A stretch of DNA of 64,000 nucleotides from Bacteriovoracaceae bacterium (GCA_023701435.1 JAMPXB010000002.1:174171-238170); one strand, 5' to 3'. Counted from the stretch's first letter, positions 1-8,602 are shown. Translations and numbers: made by a program. Notes: generated from the sequence alone by a model not told the origin.

Positions 1-787
1 TGCGGGCAGTTTTAATTACCCCTTGCTCATGCATTAAGTACTTCACAGGAACGGGATTAGAGACCACAAAGAGGCTATTAGCGGCACTGGTCCACAGATC
101 CTTAGCATTGAAAGTTTTCTTTAAGCACTGTTCAACATAGAGATGAGTCTCTTTAGGCCAGGCATTAGAGGCCACAGAAACAAGTCCCGCCGATCCGGCC
201 TGGGCAAATTCCGGCATGAGGCCATCGTCTCCGCAGAAGACTTTCTTGCCACCAGCAGCTGCCAGGTATTCTTTGAATTTTTCTACTGAGCCTGAAGCTT
301 CTTTAATGGCCCAGAAGTTTTTATGAGTATTAAGACGTTTCACCGCTTCGGTTGACATCGCAACGGCCGTTCTACCGGGAACGTTATAAAGCATACAAGG
401 GCGAGTGGCGGTATCCATTAAGGCCCCAAACCACTCATACTGGCCCACAGGACCTGGTTTTGCGTAATGAGGAGTTACTAGAAGATAAGCATGAACATTA
501 AGGCCTTCCAGGTACTGGATCCACTCTTTTTGCTCATCCAGAAGGTTTCCGCCGACACCCACCATAATGGGAGACTTAGGCTTCATCTTCACTACGTGTT
601 CAATGATTTGTTTTCTTGTTTGAAGGTTTAAGTTCAGGGCCTCACCGGTAGAACCCAGAATAAGAAGACCGTTGCCGGCAGCATCCTGGTCCTGCACAAC
701 CTTTGTCAGACTCTCCAGATCAAGTGTTCCGTTGTCCAGTAGGGGAGTGACCACGGCAGTCCATAGTGAGTAATCGTTTAAGTTCAT
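1..787 (-). CDS. dapA: 4-hydroxy-tetrahydrodipicolinate synthase, 3' end cut by window
   Basis: Condenses pyruvate with aspartate semialdehyde, the first committed step to diaminopimelate and lysine, in the cytoplasm. About 262 residues are visible from an ATG at 785-787; the C-terminus lies outside the window. The reading frame shows the family landmarks: YNVPGRT with the catalytic tyrosine, then WAIKEASG with the Schiff-base lysine, and GSTGEALNL near the N-terminus in the position of the GTTGE motif. A strong ribosome binding site (AAGGAAGG) lies in the 10-bp gap after the dapB stop, so it is the third gene of lysC-dapB-dapA and should share the lysine riboswitch. Identification is secure. 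Confidence 0.95.
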   Translation of the reverse strand, partial: MNLNDYSLWTAVVTPLLDNGTLDLESLTKVVQDQDAAGNGLLILGSTGEALNLNLQTRKQIIEHVVKMKPKSPIMVGVGGNLLDEQKEWIQYLEGLNVHAYLLVTPHYAKPGPVGQYEWFGALMDTATRPCMLYNVPGRTAVAMSTEAVKRLNTHKNFWAIKEASGSVEKFKEYLAAAGGKKVFCGDDGLMPEFAQAGSAGLVSVASNAWPKETHLYVEQCLKKTFNAKDLWTSAANSLFVVSNPVPVKYLMHEQGVIKTAR

Positions 788-797
788 AACCCTTCCT

Positions 798-1463
798 TTA
801 TAGGGACAGATGAGACTCCACGACTTTTTGAAAAGCGTGAAGGCCCGGATCCATCTTGTTCTGAGTGATATAGTTTGCGGCCCACAGGGCGCCTTCGGCA
901 AAGAGTGTGCGGTTTTTTGCCTCATGAGTGAGTCTGAGGATTTCCCCTGGGGTCTCCAGGGTTAAGGTATGAAGTCCTACCACGTCACCGGTGCGCTCAG
1001 AGGTGATTTCACAGGGCTCCGCTAGCCACTCTTTCATAGACAGTGCTGTCCCTGAGGGAGCGTCCAGTTTTTTAGTATGGTGAACTTCATGAATGGAAAG
1101 GGTCTTTTCTGAAAACAAGTGATCCACCTGGTGCAGTCTTTGGATCAACTGCTTTAAGACAACTACCCCAAGAGAAAAATTGGTGGCGTGAATCCACGAG
1201 AGATTTTTCTCCTGGAGAGTTTTGTCAAAAGAAGATGGCCAGGTAAAACCAGTGGAACCAGTTACAACCGGCAGCTGTGTTTCCAGCAGCACGGGAATCA
1301 AGGCATGGAACGCCTCCCCTGGGAGGAAGGAGACGATCACGTCATGCTTGATGAGTTTTTCATAAGTAGGAAGATTCTTCGAATCAAAGACTTCAACTTC
1401 GCCACTGGCCAGCTCCAGTACTTTTGAACCAGTTTTGCCTTTCCCGAGTAAAGCGATTTTCAT
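798..1463 (-). CDS. dapB: 4-hydroxy-tetrahydrodipicolinate reductase
   Basis: NAD(P)H-dependent reductase following DapA in lysine/peptidoglycan synthesis. The N-terminus MKIALLGKGKTG is a short Rossmann nucleotide-binding loop, and the DapB signature HHTKKLDAPSGTAL sits near residues 127-140, carrying the catalytic histidine pair and lysine. At 221 residues it is clearly shorter than the roughly 270 of E. coli DapB; the region between the Rossmann fold and the signature is trimmed, but both active parts are present. The start ATG overlaps the lysC stop by four bases, implying translational coupling. Function is well supported by motif and operon partners. Confidence 0.94.
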   Translation of the reverse strand: MKIALLGKGKTGSKVLELASGEVEVFDSKNLPTYEKLIKHDVIVSFLPGEAFHALIPVLLETQLPVVTGSTGFTWPSSFDKTLQEKNLSWIHATNFSLGVVVLKQLIQRLHQVDHLFSEKTLSIHEVHHTKKLDAPSGTALSMKEWLAEPCEITSERTGDVVGLHTLTLETPGEILRLTHEAKNRTLFAEGALWAANYITQNKMDPGLHAFQKVVESHLSL

Positions 1464-2812
1464 GCTTCCTCGATCAGCGCGCGGTGAAGATTTTGAATAA
1501 CTGTTTTGCAGTCTTCTTCACGAACCAGGAAGTTAAAGTTATACGGTGATGCCCCAAGGCTCATCATGCGGATATTAACGTCATCAACGGTATTAAAGAT
1601 GGCCTTGGCCAGAGAGGCCTTCTGAGTCAGCTCATTTCCGATGAGAGACACTAATGAGTAGCCGGCCTCAATATGGATGTTCCCGACTTTCTCCAGGTCC
1701 TTAATAAATTGGGCGTTTTCTAATGTCGCGTTCTCGACAGTGACCGCTACGGAAATTTCTGAAGTGGTGACACAGTCAACTGAAACGCGGTGACGGCCAA
1801 AGACTTCAAAGAGTCCGCTCATAAAGCCGTAAGCGTTGTACATGGTGGGTGTCGTAATCGTTAAGAGTGCCTGGGAGCCACGCTTAGTGATAGCGCGAAC
1901 AGCAGGACGCAGACCCACTTCAGATCTAATCCAGGTGCCTGGCAGATTTTTTTCAAAGCTTGATCCCACAAAAACGGGAATAGATTTTCTCACCGCCGGA
2001 GCAATTGTCGCCGGGTGAAGAATTTTTGCCCCATACTGGGCCATTTCGCCCGCTTCTGAATAAGAGAGTTCTGGAATAATTTTTGCTTTAGGGCAAAGCC
2101 GTGGATCAGTGGTGGCCACACCGGCCACATCGGTCCAGATTTCTAAGGTGTCTGCTGAAATTCCTTCCGCAAATAAGGCAGCTGAATAATCAGAACCGCC
2201 CCGGCCAAGAATCGTTGTATTGTTTTGCAGATCAGAGCCTATAAAACCCTGAGTGACATAAAGAGTTTCCGGGGAGAGTTCAATGCGGGAGCTGGCCTCT
2301 TTAGCTATCACATCAATAAGTGGAGTTGCTTTACCAAAGTTTGAGTCAGTTTTAATAACCGTTCTGGCATCCAAAAGTGTGACCTTCTTGGAAGGAATAA
2401 CTGCCGCTAAGACATCCCGGAATATGAGAGACGACATTCTTTCTCCTAAGGAAAGGATGTGATCATAGGCCCGCGGAGTGAGTTCTTTTAATAAGGAGAG
2501 ATTCTGCACCAGGAGTTCTAGTTCAGTGAAGTAGCTCTCTAATTGAGTGGCCGTTTGGGTATTATTTCCGGTCTGTTTTAAGAGACCTAAATGTCTTTCT
2601 TTAATTTCAAAAACTAATTTTTCACAGTCTTCCATCTTACCGGTAGAAGCTGATTTGGCGACAGCGATGAGTTTGTCAGTAGTACCAGATGTGGCGGAAA
2701 CCACCACCACACTTGAGTCTCTTTCCATTGAGATGGCGGCACTTCTTTGCATAGATGCCAGGTCCCCCATTGAGGTTCCACCGAACTTTGAGACAACAAT
2801 TACACGACTCAT
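1460..2812 (-). CDS. lysC: aspartate kinase, lysine-sensitive LysC type
   Basis: Phosphorylates aspartate at the entry to the lysine, threonine and methionine pathways. The protein begins MSRVIVVSKFGGTSMGD, the kinase signature, and ends with two ACT-type regulatory segments. About 450 residues matches single-function lysC of E. coli (449). The frame is open four codons further upstream to an ATG at 2824, but that ATG lies inside the GGAGAAGAAG ribosome binding site of the ATG at 2812, so I start at 2812. It is the first gene of lysC-dapB-dapA and is preceded by a lysine riboswitch, which fits end-product control. The asd gene is divergent. Confidence 0.95.
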   Translation of the reverse strand: MSRVIVVSKFGGTSMGDLASMQRSAAISMERDSSVVVVSATSGTTDKLIAVAKSASTGKMEDCEKLVFEIKERHLGLLKQTGNNTQTATQLESYFTELELLVQNLSLLKELTPRAYDHILSLGERMSSLIFRDVLAAVIPSKKVTLLDARTVIKTDSNFGKATPLIDVIAKEASSRIELSPETLYVTQGFIGSDLQNNTTILGRGGSDYSAALFAEGISADTLEIWTDVAGVATTDPRLCPKAKIIPELSYSEAGEMAQYGAKILHPATIAPAVRKSIPVFVGSSFEKNLPGTWIRSEVGLRPAVRAITKRGSQALLTITTPTMYNAYGFMSGLFEVFGRHRVSVDCVTTSEISVAVTVENATLENAQFIKDLEKVGNIHIEAGYSLVSLIGNELTQKASLAKAIFNTVDDVNIRMMSLGASPYNFNFLVREEDCKTVIQNLHRALIEEA

Positions 2813-2851
2813 CTTCTTCTCCATGGAAAAAGTGTTTTAGTTATAAATGTA

Positions 2852-2926
2852 GTGGGGGAGTAGGATAGGTAAAACGTATGAAATTATACCCTTCCCTAAA
2901 GCTCCCCACAGATTTTTTACTCTGTG
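2852..2926 (-). promoter_or_regulatory. riboswitch expression platform (competing hairpins)
   Basis: Two mutually exclusive helices follow the aptamer on the minus strand. The 3' strand of the basal helix can instead pair locally, TCTGTG complement 2921-2926 with 2907-2912 (CACAGA / TCTGTG). Alternatively GTGGGGAG (2902-2909) can pair with CTCCCCCAC (2852-2860), sharing three bases with the first hairpin. The second helix is not followed by a run of T, so control of translation or a weak terminator is as possible as classical attenuation. Pairings are seen in the sequence; the switching mechanism is inferred. Confidence 0.6.
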
Positions 2927-3078
2927 ACAGTCTTGGGGATTCAACCCCAACAACCAATGATTCATTCTTTAAGAGTCCTGAATCACTTCGGCGACCATTC
3001 CATCAGAAACTGGTTTAACGGATCTTAATTCCTTCCAGATTTCCTACCTAACCATCGCGCCTCTCTAGGCAACAGAAA
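2903..3078 (-). promoter_or_regulatory. lysine riboswitch aptamer (L-box)
   Basis: Read on the minus strand, the leader contains the conserved blocks of the lysine aptamer in order: AGAGGCGCG followed by AGGTAG, then GGTCGCCGAAGTGATTC, then TTGGGGTTGAATCCCCAAG and CTGTCAC. These closely match the E. coli lysC leader as I remember it. A TACTAT box at 3083-3088 would start the RNA near 3077, at the 5' strand of the basal helix (TTCTGT, pairing with ACAGAG). The position directly before lysC-dapB-dapA makes the assignment very likely. The exact ends are approximate. Confidence 0.9.
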
Positions 3079-3177
3079 GATCATAGTAAATTAAAATGGA
3101 AATTCCAAGTTTACTTTTAAAATTTTTTCACGCTAATCTTCAATTAAAGATCCTGATCACAAAACGGAGAGTTAGAC

Positions 3178-4278
3178 ATGAAAAGAGTTGGATTTATTGG
3201 ATGGCGAGGAATGGTTGGTTCTGTTTTGATGGAACGAATGAAGGCCGAAAATGATTTCTCTCAAATGGAATCCTATTTTTTCTCAACCTCCCAAACCGGG
3301 GAAGCGGCACCACAAATCATCAATGCGCATGATAAATTACTGAGCGCAATGGATTCTAAAGAGCTGGCAAAAATGGATATTCTGGTTTCTTGCCAGGGCG
3401 GTGACTACACAACGGAAATGTTCCCACTTCTAAGAAAAGAAGGCTGGAACGGAATTTGGATCGATGCCGCAAGTACGCTCCGTATGAAAGACGATTCAGT
3501 CATCGTGCTTGATCCGGTCAATCGTGATTTCATCCAGGAATCTCTCCATAAAGGGATGAAAAACTTTGTTGGCGGCAATTGTACCGTGTCACTTTTGTTG
3601 ATCGCTTTACACGGTCTTTTTAAAGAGAATTTAATTGAATGGGTAAGTTCTATGACTTACCAGGCAGCTTCTGGAGCTGGTGCTAAGAATATGATCGAAC
3701 TCTTGGATCAGATGAAATCAGTGGGTACAGCTTTTGCTGCTCAACCTGCGGCAGGAGCTTTAGAATTAGAAAAACAAATGACCACTTTAATGAATAGTTC
3801 GGAATTTCCAACGACCAATTTTGGTCATCCACTGGCCTTAAATGTGCTTCCATGGATTGATTCTGAAATGCCATCTGGCCAGAGTAAAGAAGAATGGAAA
3901 GCTCAAGTTGAGGCCAACAAGATCCTTCAAACGAAAAGCATTATTCCGATCGATGGAACGTGCGTTCGCGTAGGGGCCCTTCGTTGTCACTCTCAAGGAC
4001 TTACTATTAAGCTTAAAAAATCGGCCCATCTCTCAACGGTGGAAGAGCTTATCCGAAATGCCAATCCATGGGTGAAATTAGTGAGCAATAATAAGCCTGA
4101 AACACTGAAGGAACTCACACCTGGAGCAGTTTCTGGTAAAATGCATGTGCCTATTGGGCGCCTTCGTCAAATGACTCTTGGTGAAGAGTATTTCAATGCC
4201 TTTACCATCGGCGATCAGCTTCTATGGGGAGCGGCCGAACCGCTTCGCTGTGTTTTAAAACAAGTTCTTCAGTCTTAA
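3178..4278 (+). CDS. asd: aspartate-semialdehyde dehydrogenase
   Basis: Reduces aspartyl phosphate to aspartate semialdehyde, the substrate of DapA encoded next door. The N-terminus VGFIGWRGMVGSVL is the NADP-binding loop and GGNCTVSLL near residue 135 carries the catalytic cysteine; the 366-residue length equals that of the E. coli-type Asd. A good ribosome binding site (ACGGAGAG) precedes the ATG by seven bases. It is divergent from lysC and lies outside the riboswitch transcript, so it is probably controlled separately because it also feeds threonine and methionine synthesis. Confidence 0.95.
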   Translation: MKRVGFIGWRGMVGSVLMERMKAENDFSQMESYFFSTSQTGEAAPQIINAHDKLLSAMDSKELAKMDILVSCQGGDYTTEMFPLLRKEGWNGIWIDAASTLRMKDDSVIVLDPVNRDFIQESLHKGMKNFVGGNCTVSLLLIALHGLFKENLIEWVSSMTYQAASGAGAKNMIELLDQMKSVGTAFAAQPAAGALELEKQMTTLMNSSEFPTTNFGHPLALNVLPWIDSEMPSGQSKEEWKAQVEANKILQTKSIIPIDGTCVRVGALRCHSQGLTIKLKKSAHLSTVEELIRNANPWVKLVSNNKPETLKELTPGAVSGKMHVPIGRLRQMTLGEEYFNAFTIGDQLLWGAAEPLRCVLKQVLQS

Positions 4279-4314
4279 AGCAGGTCATCCGGTTTTTAGT
4301 ATGAACTTGAGTAA

Positions 4315-4349
4315 CAGAACCACTAGCTATTAATTAGATGGTGGTTCTG
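4315..4349. terminator. hairpin between convergent asd and the lipase-like gene
   Basis: A perfect 9-bp inverted repeat, CAGAACCAC at 4315-4323 and GTGGTTCTG at 4341-4349, lies in the gap between convergent genes. There is no clear T-run on either side, so it is a plausible but weak bidirectional terminator. Confidence 0.4.
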
Positions 4350-4354
4350 AAATA

Positions 4355-6127
4355 TTAATTACTCCATTCTGAGATCGGTATTTGAGTGGGAGGATAATTG
4401 TCGTAGTAGTAACCTATATTGTTCTCTATTATGAGAACATACTCTAAATCGAGTAAGGATACGGCCTTAAGTGTACTTCCAAGAATGCCTAACCAGGCTA
4501 TAGTTTGTAAATCTGGTGATTCTACTCCTGTTACAATTACGCCGTCCATTGTAGTTGTCTCAATTCCAAAAGCGAAGTAATTTGGAGCAAATGTTCCAAA
4601 CATCACATTTCGAATATCACTGATATAAATGTGGTAATGGAGTATCTTGTCAGGAACCTGAAGGTTACTAATTGTACTTCCTGTTATGATAGCATCACCA
4701 AAGGATCTGATAGTGGAATCAATAATAGTAGAATTAGTTATGCGACTTCGAGGTGATAAGTCTACCTCTATCCTAGAAAATCCCAATACTTGTGATTCAC
4801 CACAAATTGATACGGCCGGAGAAATATAGGAAGTTGATGAAACCGTAGAAGTGTTTGATACAAAACCACCTAATGTTCCGTCAGGGTTGAAATGATAATT
4901 TCCAAGCTCACTATTGTTTTCACAGCCAAGAATTTGAACCTTTCCAACCTCAATGATTTTTTCTGTCGTCGCGAGAGGTCCAAAATCTCCATATCCATTA
5001 GGCTTTACAGTTAATTTAACTGAATATTTTCCAGCCTCTTCATATTTTCGAGGAATTTTCTTAGATGAGGTTGTTATCACTTCACCATCATGAAATGTCC
5101 AAACGTAAATCAGATCATCTATAGTTGGATCATCAGGATCTGTGGAATCAAGCTCTATTGAAAGCGGATCTTGAGGATTAATAGAAAAATTTATAACAGC
5201 TTTTGGGCAACTTGGATGCGCGTCCATCTCACGAATAGTTTCTTCAATCAGGGCAAGACTCTTAATTCTTAGATTATTCAAAGATTCGTTATCGTAATAT
5301 GCGATAGTTCCAAAATCTCTATTAGCTAGATCGAATAGATATGTCTCCATAAAACCATGATTTGCGAATGTATCAAGATCTGAACGGTATTCATATCTAC
5401 TGTCAGGGACAATTAAGTCATAATTACTTTTTTGAGATGTAAGATAGTTAATAAAATCTTCAGAATTTGTGAGGTAGTTATTATGATATGCAAGAGTACT
5501 AGCATCCGGAGAGGCAAATCTAATGTTTGAAATTATCTTCTGGTATTTGTTGTAATCAAAATTAAGGGCAGTTTCTAATTCGTCTAGTGCACGATTCGTG
5601 AAAATGTTTCCCTGGGAATGGGAAATTATAGCGAGCTTCTTGCCTGCGAGTAGTATTTTTTTAAAATCTTCCTTCATGGTGTTCACGTCATTTTGTTCAA
5701 GTATAGCCCTATTGTTAGCTTCTATAACAAGTTCTTTTATTAAAGGCCTTAATTGAGGAATAATAGCGACTGGAATGGATGCAATAGCCCCATAAAGCAG
5801 TACATAACCATATTTTACGCTTACGGGTACACCAAGATTCGTTGAAATTTGATGAATTCTTTGTGCACCTGATTCAAAAAAATCAGCAAGAGAACCATGT
5901 GTGTGATTATAGGTCCACCCATAAGTTACTATGTACCGCCTATCGAGAAATCCTTTTCTATTAAGTAGGTACTTTTGGACCTTATTGATACTCGCCCTTG
6001 CATCATCTTTAGTGTTTCCAATTCCATTAATATAATGAATTTGGGTACCTTCTAATGAGCAAGTCAGAGTAGTTGCGAAAGAGGAAAAGCTAATAACAAA
6101 ACCAAATACTAGCAGGAAGTATTTCAT
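4355..6127 (-). CDS. exported lipase-like protein with PKD domain
   Basis: 590 residues with a signal peptide (residues 1-18, ending SFA). Around residue 168 the sequence IISHSQGN resembles the G/S-x-S-x-G nucleophile elbow of alpha/beta hydrolases, with serine 171 as candidate nucleophile. Residues about 305-390 read as a PKD-type beta domain (paired DPDDPTIDD, then YEEAGKYSVKLTV). The C-terminal 200 residues are rich in Ser, Thr and Ile without a recognised motif. It is probably a secreted or surface esterase that might act on prey lipids; substrate is unknown. It follows an exported protein by 12 bp and the DNA is AT-richer than the neighbourhood. The hydrolase call is moderate, export is firm. 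Confidence 0.7.
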   Translation of the reverse strand: MKYFLLVFGFVISFSSFATTLTCSLEGTQIHYINGIGNTKDDARASINKVQKYLLNRKGFLDRRYIVTYGWTYNHTHGSLADFFESGAQRIHQISTNLGVPVSVKYGYVLLYGAIASIPVAIIPQLRPLIKELVIEANNRAILEQNDVNTMKEDFKKILLAGKKLAIISHSQGNIFTNRALDELETALNFDYNKYQKIISNIRFASPDASTLAYHNNYLTNSEDFINYLTSQKSNYDLIVPDSRYEYRSDLDTFANHGFMETYLFDLANRDFGTIAYYDNESLNNLRIKSLALIEETIREMDAHPSCPKAVINFSINPQDPLSIELDSTDPDDPTIDDLIYVWTFHDGEVITTSSKKIPRKYEEAGKYSVKLTVKPNGYGDFGPLATTEKIIEVGKVQILGCENNSELGNYHFNPDGTLGGFVSNTSTVSSTSYISPAVSICGESQVLGFSRIEVDLSPRSRITNSTIIDSTIRSFGDAIITGSTISNLQVPDKILHYHIYISDIRNVMFGTFAPNYFAFGIETTTMDGVIVTGVESPDLQTIAWLGILGSTLKAVSLLDLEYVLIIENNIGYYYDNYPPTQIPISEWSN

Positions 6128-6139
6128 TTTTACCTCAAC

Positions 6140-7015
6140 TTATTCATTTGCTGCATTAAATTCACAGTATTGATGTCTTTCCGTTATAGAAGTCTCTGGG
6201 AGGTGATCGCTGGTGCCATGCGTGTAGGAATCAATCATTGTAAATACTTTGATTCTTTCAGGTGTATTTAGTAGCTGAGCCTTATGTTTTTTGTAAATCA
6301 TATATCCATCGTCTCTAATCCACATAATACACTCCAGACCCTCCTGGGCCTTGTTGTAATAACTTACTGCCAGATCTTTATTTAAATAGTTTTCAAAAGC
6401 TAGTTGAAAGTGTCTGTGTGTTTGTTTAAGAGCATTGTTTGTATTTGGAAAACTAGAAGAATTGTATGTTTTATTGATCCAAATCTGAACATCGTCTCGA
6501 ATGCCATTTTTATCGGAGTCAATACCTAATACTGTTGAGTCATTCAATTCAGTGTCAGGCATTGGTACTTCACCTGAAGATTTCTCATAAGAAAATCTTA
6601 CAAAATCGTGGTAAGCAGATTTATAAAAATATTCCTTCTGCTGATCTTTCTTAATCTTAACTTTAACGAATAATTTATAGAATCCTGAAGGGTAGTTATT
6701 CATTGGTATGTGGAGTTCATTGCCTCCTGACCCAGGCACGAGTTTAGAGGGAGAATAATTTTTGTTCTTTTCGATAAGATCTGTAGAGCTTAAAAGACGG
6801 TATGAAATTTGTTGTATGTCAAAGTCTGTTGGAGCCTTAATCAGAAATTTTGCTATTGGTTCTTTAACGGGAGAATTCAATGGAACGAGATCGAATTGAA
6901 GCTGTTTAACGACTCCATTTTTCTCGTTGGGTTTTTGATTTTTATCGTTTTGGGCAGAAGCATAAGTCGTGTGAATACCTAAGACACACATGAATAATAC
7001 AATTTTGATGTTCAT
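6140..7015 (-). CDS. exported protein with DxDxNGxRDD motif
   Basis: I start at the ATG at 7015, which has AGGAGAAAG seven bases upstream; the frame remains open nine codons further but without a better start. The 291-residue product begins with a signal peptide (MNIKIVLFMCVLGIHTTYASA). The middle carries LGIDSDKNGIRDDVQIWI, an acidic loop resembling thrombospondin type-3 or EF-hand calcium loops, seen in exported proteins of many proteobacteria. No enzyme motif is seen. The following lipase-like gene is 12 bp away, so the two likely form one transcript and may act together outside the cell. Function unknown. Confidence 0.65.
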   Translation of the reverse strand: MNIKIVLFMCVLGIHTTYASAQNDKNQKPNEKNGVVKQLQFDLVPLNSPVKEPIAKFLIKAPTDFDIQQISYRLLSSTDLIEKNKNYSPSKLVPGSGGNELHIPMNNYPSGFYKLFVKVKIKKDQQKEYFYKSAYHDFVRFSYEKSSGEVPMPDTELNDSTVLGIDSDKNGIRDDVQIWINKTYNSSSFPNTNNALKQTHRHFQLAFENYLNKDLAVSYYNKAQEGLECIMWIRDDGYMIYKKHKAQLLNTPERIKVFTMIDSYTHGTSDHLPETSITERHQYCEFNAANE

Positions 7016-7547
7016 CGCTTTCTCCTGAATGGGTTTGTGCATTTTCGACTAAAACATGAAATTACATAAAAATTTTTAATAGAAATTTTTGTATTTTGAT
7101 TGTTTCAATGTGGTTGAAGTTCCTATCTAAATGTTCATCATGCAATCATTCTACAACAATTTGAGGTTTGATAAGTCGACTCTTAATTTTTCTTAAGAGA
7201 TCAGGAGTGTTTTGTCGGTCTTGATGATTTTGTTCTTGGTCGAAGACTTTTAGATTAATGGAGCATGCTTCATTTTCAATCTGATTTATAAGCTGATTTT
7301 TTACTTGAATAATACCCGACAAAAGCAATTGGGGTTGACCCATGTCGTCCGATCCTAATAAAACTAGATCAGTTTTATAAATTAAACTAGATCAATAGTA
7401 TTGCCTTGTTTTTATACCCCATAAGGGGAATTATGCGAGAGAACGTTGCATATAAAAATAAAATGACGCCAAAAAGGGGTTAAACACCACTGACCTTGAA
7501 CTTAAGCGAAATTTTCTTCATGATTGAGAAGAACTGCGGAGGAAATC
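7016..7547. other. 532-bp intergenic region, AT-rich, with paired direct repeats
   Basis: It separates the minus-strand exported pair from the plus-strand small gene. It holds a direct repeat, AAACTAGATCA at 7361-7371 and again at 7384-7394, 23 bp apart (about two helical turns), and a small palindrome CCCCATAAGGGG near 7417-7428. These could be operators for one of the flanking promoters. A 65-codon minus-strand frame at 7146-7343 has only a weak ribosome binding site and no recognisable product, so I do not call it. Confidence 0.4.
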
Positions 7548-7832
7548 ATGAAATATCTATTCTTATTTTTTCTGTTATTTGTTTCTTTTTTTGCCAACTC
7601 ACAAAGATCCAATGTCATTTATACGGTCAGATCGGTTGATGCTGATAATGGCAAAGTTATGGTGACATTCTGGGAAGATAATCAGGTTTATAGATTTGAA
7701 AAAAACTCCAAGGTTTTGCCATGTCTGGAAAATGCCTATAAAGCGAAGATGAAAGTAGACCTTGTTATGAATAAACGTTCGGATGTGATCGAAGACTGTA
7801 AGCTGGCAGGCGGTGGATTTCCCAAGAAATAA
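7548..7832 (+). CDS. small exported protein
   Basis: 94 residues from the ATG at 7548, chosen because GGAGG lies six bases before it; an upstream in-frame start at 7524 lacks one. Residues 1-19 are a strongly hydrophobic signal peptide ending FFANS. The mature part is a small basic beta-rich domain with two cysteines (LPCLENAYK, VIEDCK) that could form a disulphide in the periplasm. I do not recognise a family. It ends just before a perfect 16-bp hairpin. Confidence 0.6.
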   Translation: MKYLFLFFLLFVSFFANSQRSNVIYTVRSVDADNGKVMVTFWEDNQVYRFEKNSKVLPCLENAYKAKMKVDLVMNKRSDVIEDCKLAGGGFPKK

Positions 7833-7839
7833 GGGTGAT

Positions 7840-7877
7840 GCGCACTGCACGATAAGAAAGATTATCGTGCAGTGCGC
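7840..7877. terminator. perfect 16-bp inverted repeat between convergent genes
   Basis: GCGCACTGCACGATAA at 7840-7855 is exactly mirrored at 7862-7877 around a 6-base loop. It lies 7 bp after one stop and 11 bp before the stop of the convergent gene. There is no T-run, so it may be a bidirectional factor-dependent terminator or an RNA-stabilising hairpin. Confidence 0.6.
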
Positions 7878-7888
7878 CAGTGTTTTGG

Positions 7889-8092
7889 CTAGTTGTTCAG
7901 GTGAATTCGGCCGTTAAACTCATCCTGGGAGATCTTCCCTGTAAGGATCGCTAATTTCGACACCATCAGGGCCTTTTCGTACTTTGGTCTTTCTTCTGCA
8001 GAAACTAAGGTCAAATCCAAATGTCTTGAATCGTTTGTTCCGTTGTCTTTGACGGCATTTTTTAACAAATTAATGGCCTCATCAAGCTCCAT
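7889..8092 (-). CDS. small hypothetical protein
   Basis: 67 residues, start ATG at 8092 with GGGAG about seven bases upstream. No signal peptide or membrane segment; the composition is charged and helical (DEAINLLKNAV, then KYEKALMVSKLAIL). I recognise no domain. It lies between two strong hairpins, one behind the upstream minus-strand gene and one after its own stop, so it appears to be an independent short transcript. Confidence 0.5.
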   Translation of the reverse strand: MELDEAINLLKNAVKDNGTNDSRHLDLTLVSAEERPKYEKALMVSKLAILTGKISQDEFNGRIHLNN

Positions 8093-8108
8093 ATATACTC
8101 CCTAAAAT

Positions 8109-8152
8109 AATAAAACCTTCATCTGCTTTTTATCACGGATGAAGGTTTTATT
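8109..8152 (-). terminator. intrinsic terminator of the 8175-8411 gene
   Basis: A perfect 15-bp stem, AATAAAACCTTCATC at 8109-8123 mirrored at 8138-8152, followed on the minus strand by ATTTTA. The A/T-rich arms give T-runs in either direction, so it could work both ways. Confidence 0.7.
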
Positions 8153-8174
8153 TCAATTCAATGTAACGAAGAAA

Positions 8175-8411
8175 TTAAGCGGCTTTGGTCACCGTTTGTG
8201 GAATGGCCTCGTCGATTAAGCGATTAATGGTCATTTCATCGAGTCCGTCATATTGGGCGGCCTTGCAGATCACCTGTAATTTTGAATTAAGCTTCCCAAT
8301 GTTCAGTCTGGTTTTGTGATCCATCTCAGACTCTAGAATGGCTTCGTGGATCAGGTCGCGGTACTGACATACCAAAGCTTCTTGGAAAGTTTCTATGCTA
8401 CGTACGTTCAA
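8175..8411 (-). CDS. small hypothetical protein with TTG start
   Basis: 78 residues. The only sensible start is TTG at 8411, supported by GGGAGG seven bases upstream; no ATG occurs near the N-terminus. The product is soluble, helical and acidic, with no cysteine-pair or DNA-binding motif I can name (HEAILESEMDHKTRLNIGKL). It is followed by its own terminator. Function unknown; a small regulatory or adaptor protein is possible but unproven. Confidence 0.5.
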   Translation of the reverse strand: MNVRSIETFQEALVCQYRDLIHEAILESEMDHKTRLNIGKLNSKLQVICKAAQYDGLDEMTINRLIDEAIPQTVTKAA

Positions 8412-8602
8412 AAGGGCCTCCCGGTTTTTAGCATTTTGCCAATGAGTGATTCTACAATCAGAACGCTTATTAATCGGCTAAAACAGTCGGATAATTTAGT
8501 TTTAAATAGATAGGGGAAGCATTTAAATAATTCTTAACACGGGTAAGTTATTGAGTTTTTATCAAATGACAAAAATCCTAGGCATGTTACCATCTTTTTA
8601 GC

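Noticed and set aside
7146-7343. 65-codon minus-strand frame in the AT-rich gap
   Set aside because: Weak ribosome binding site, no signal or domain, and low-complexity AT-rich DNA gives such frames by chance.
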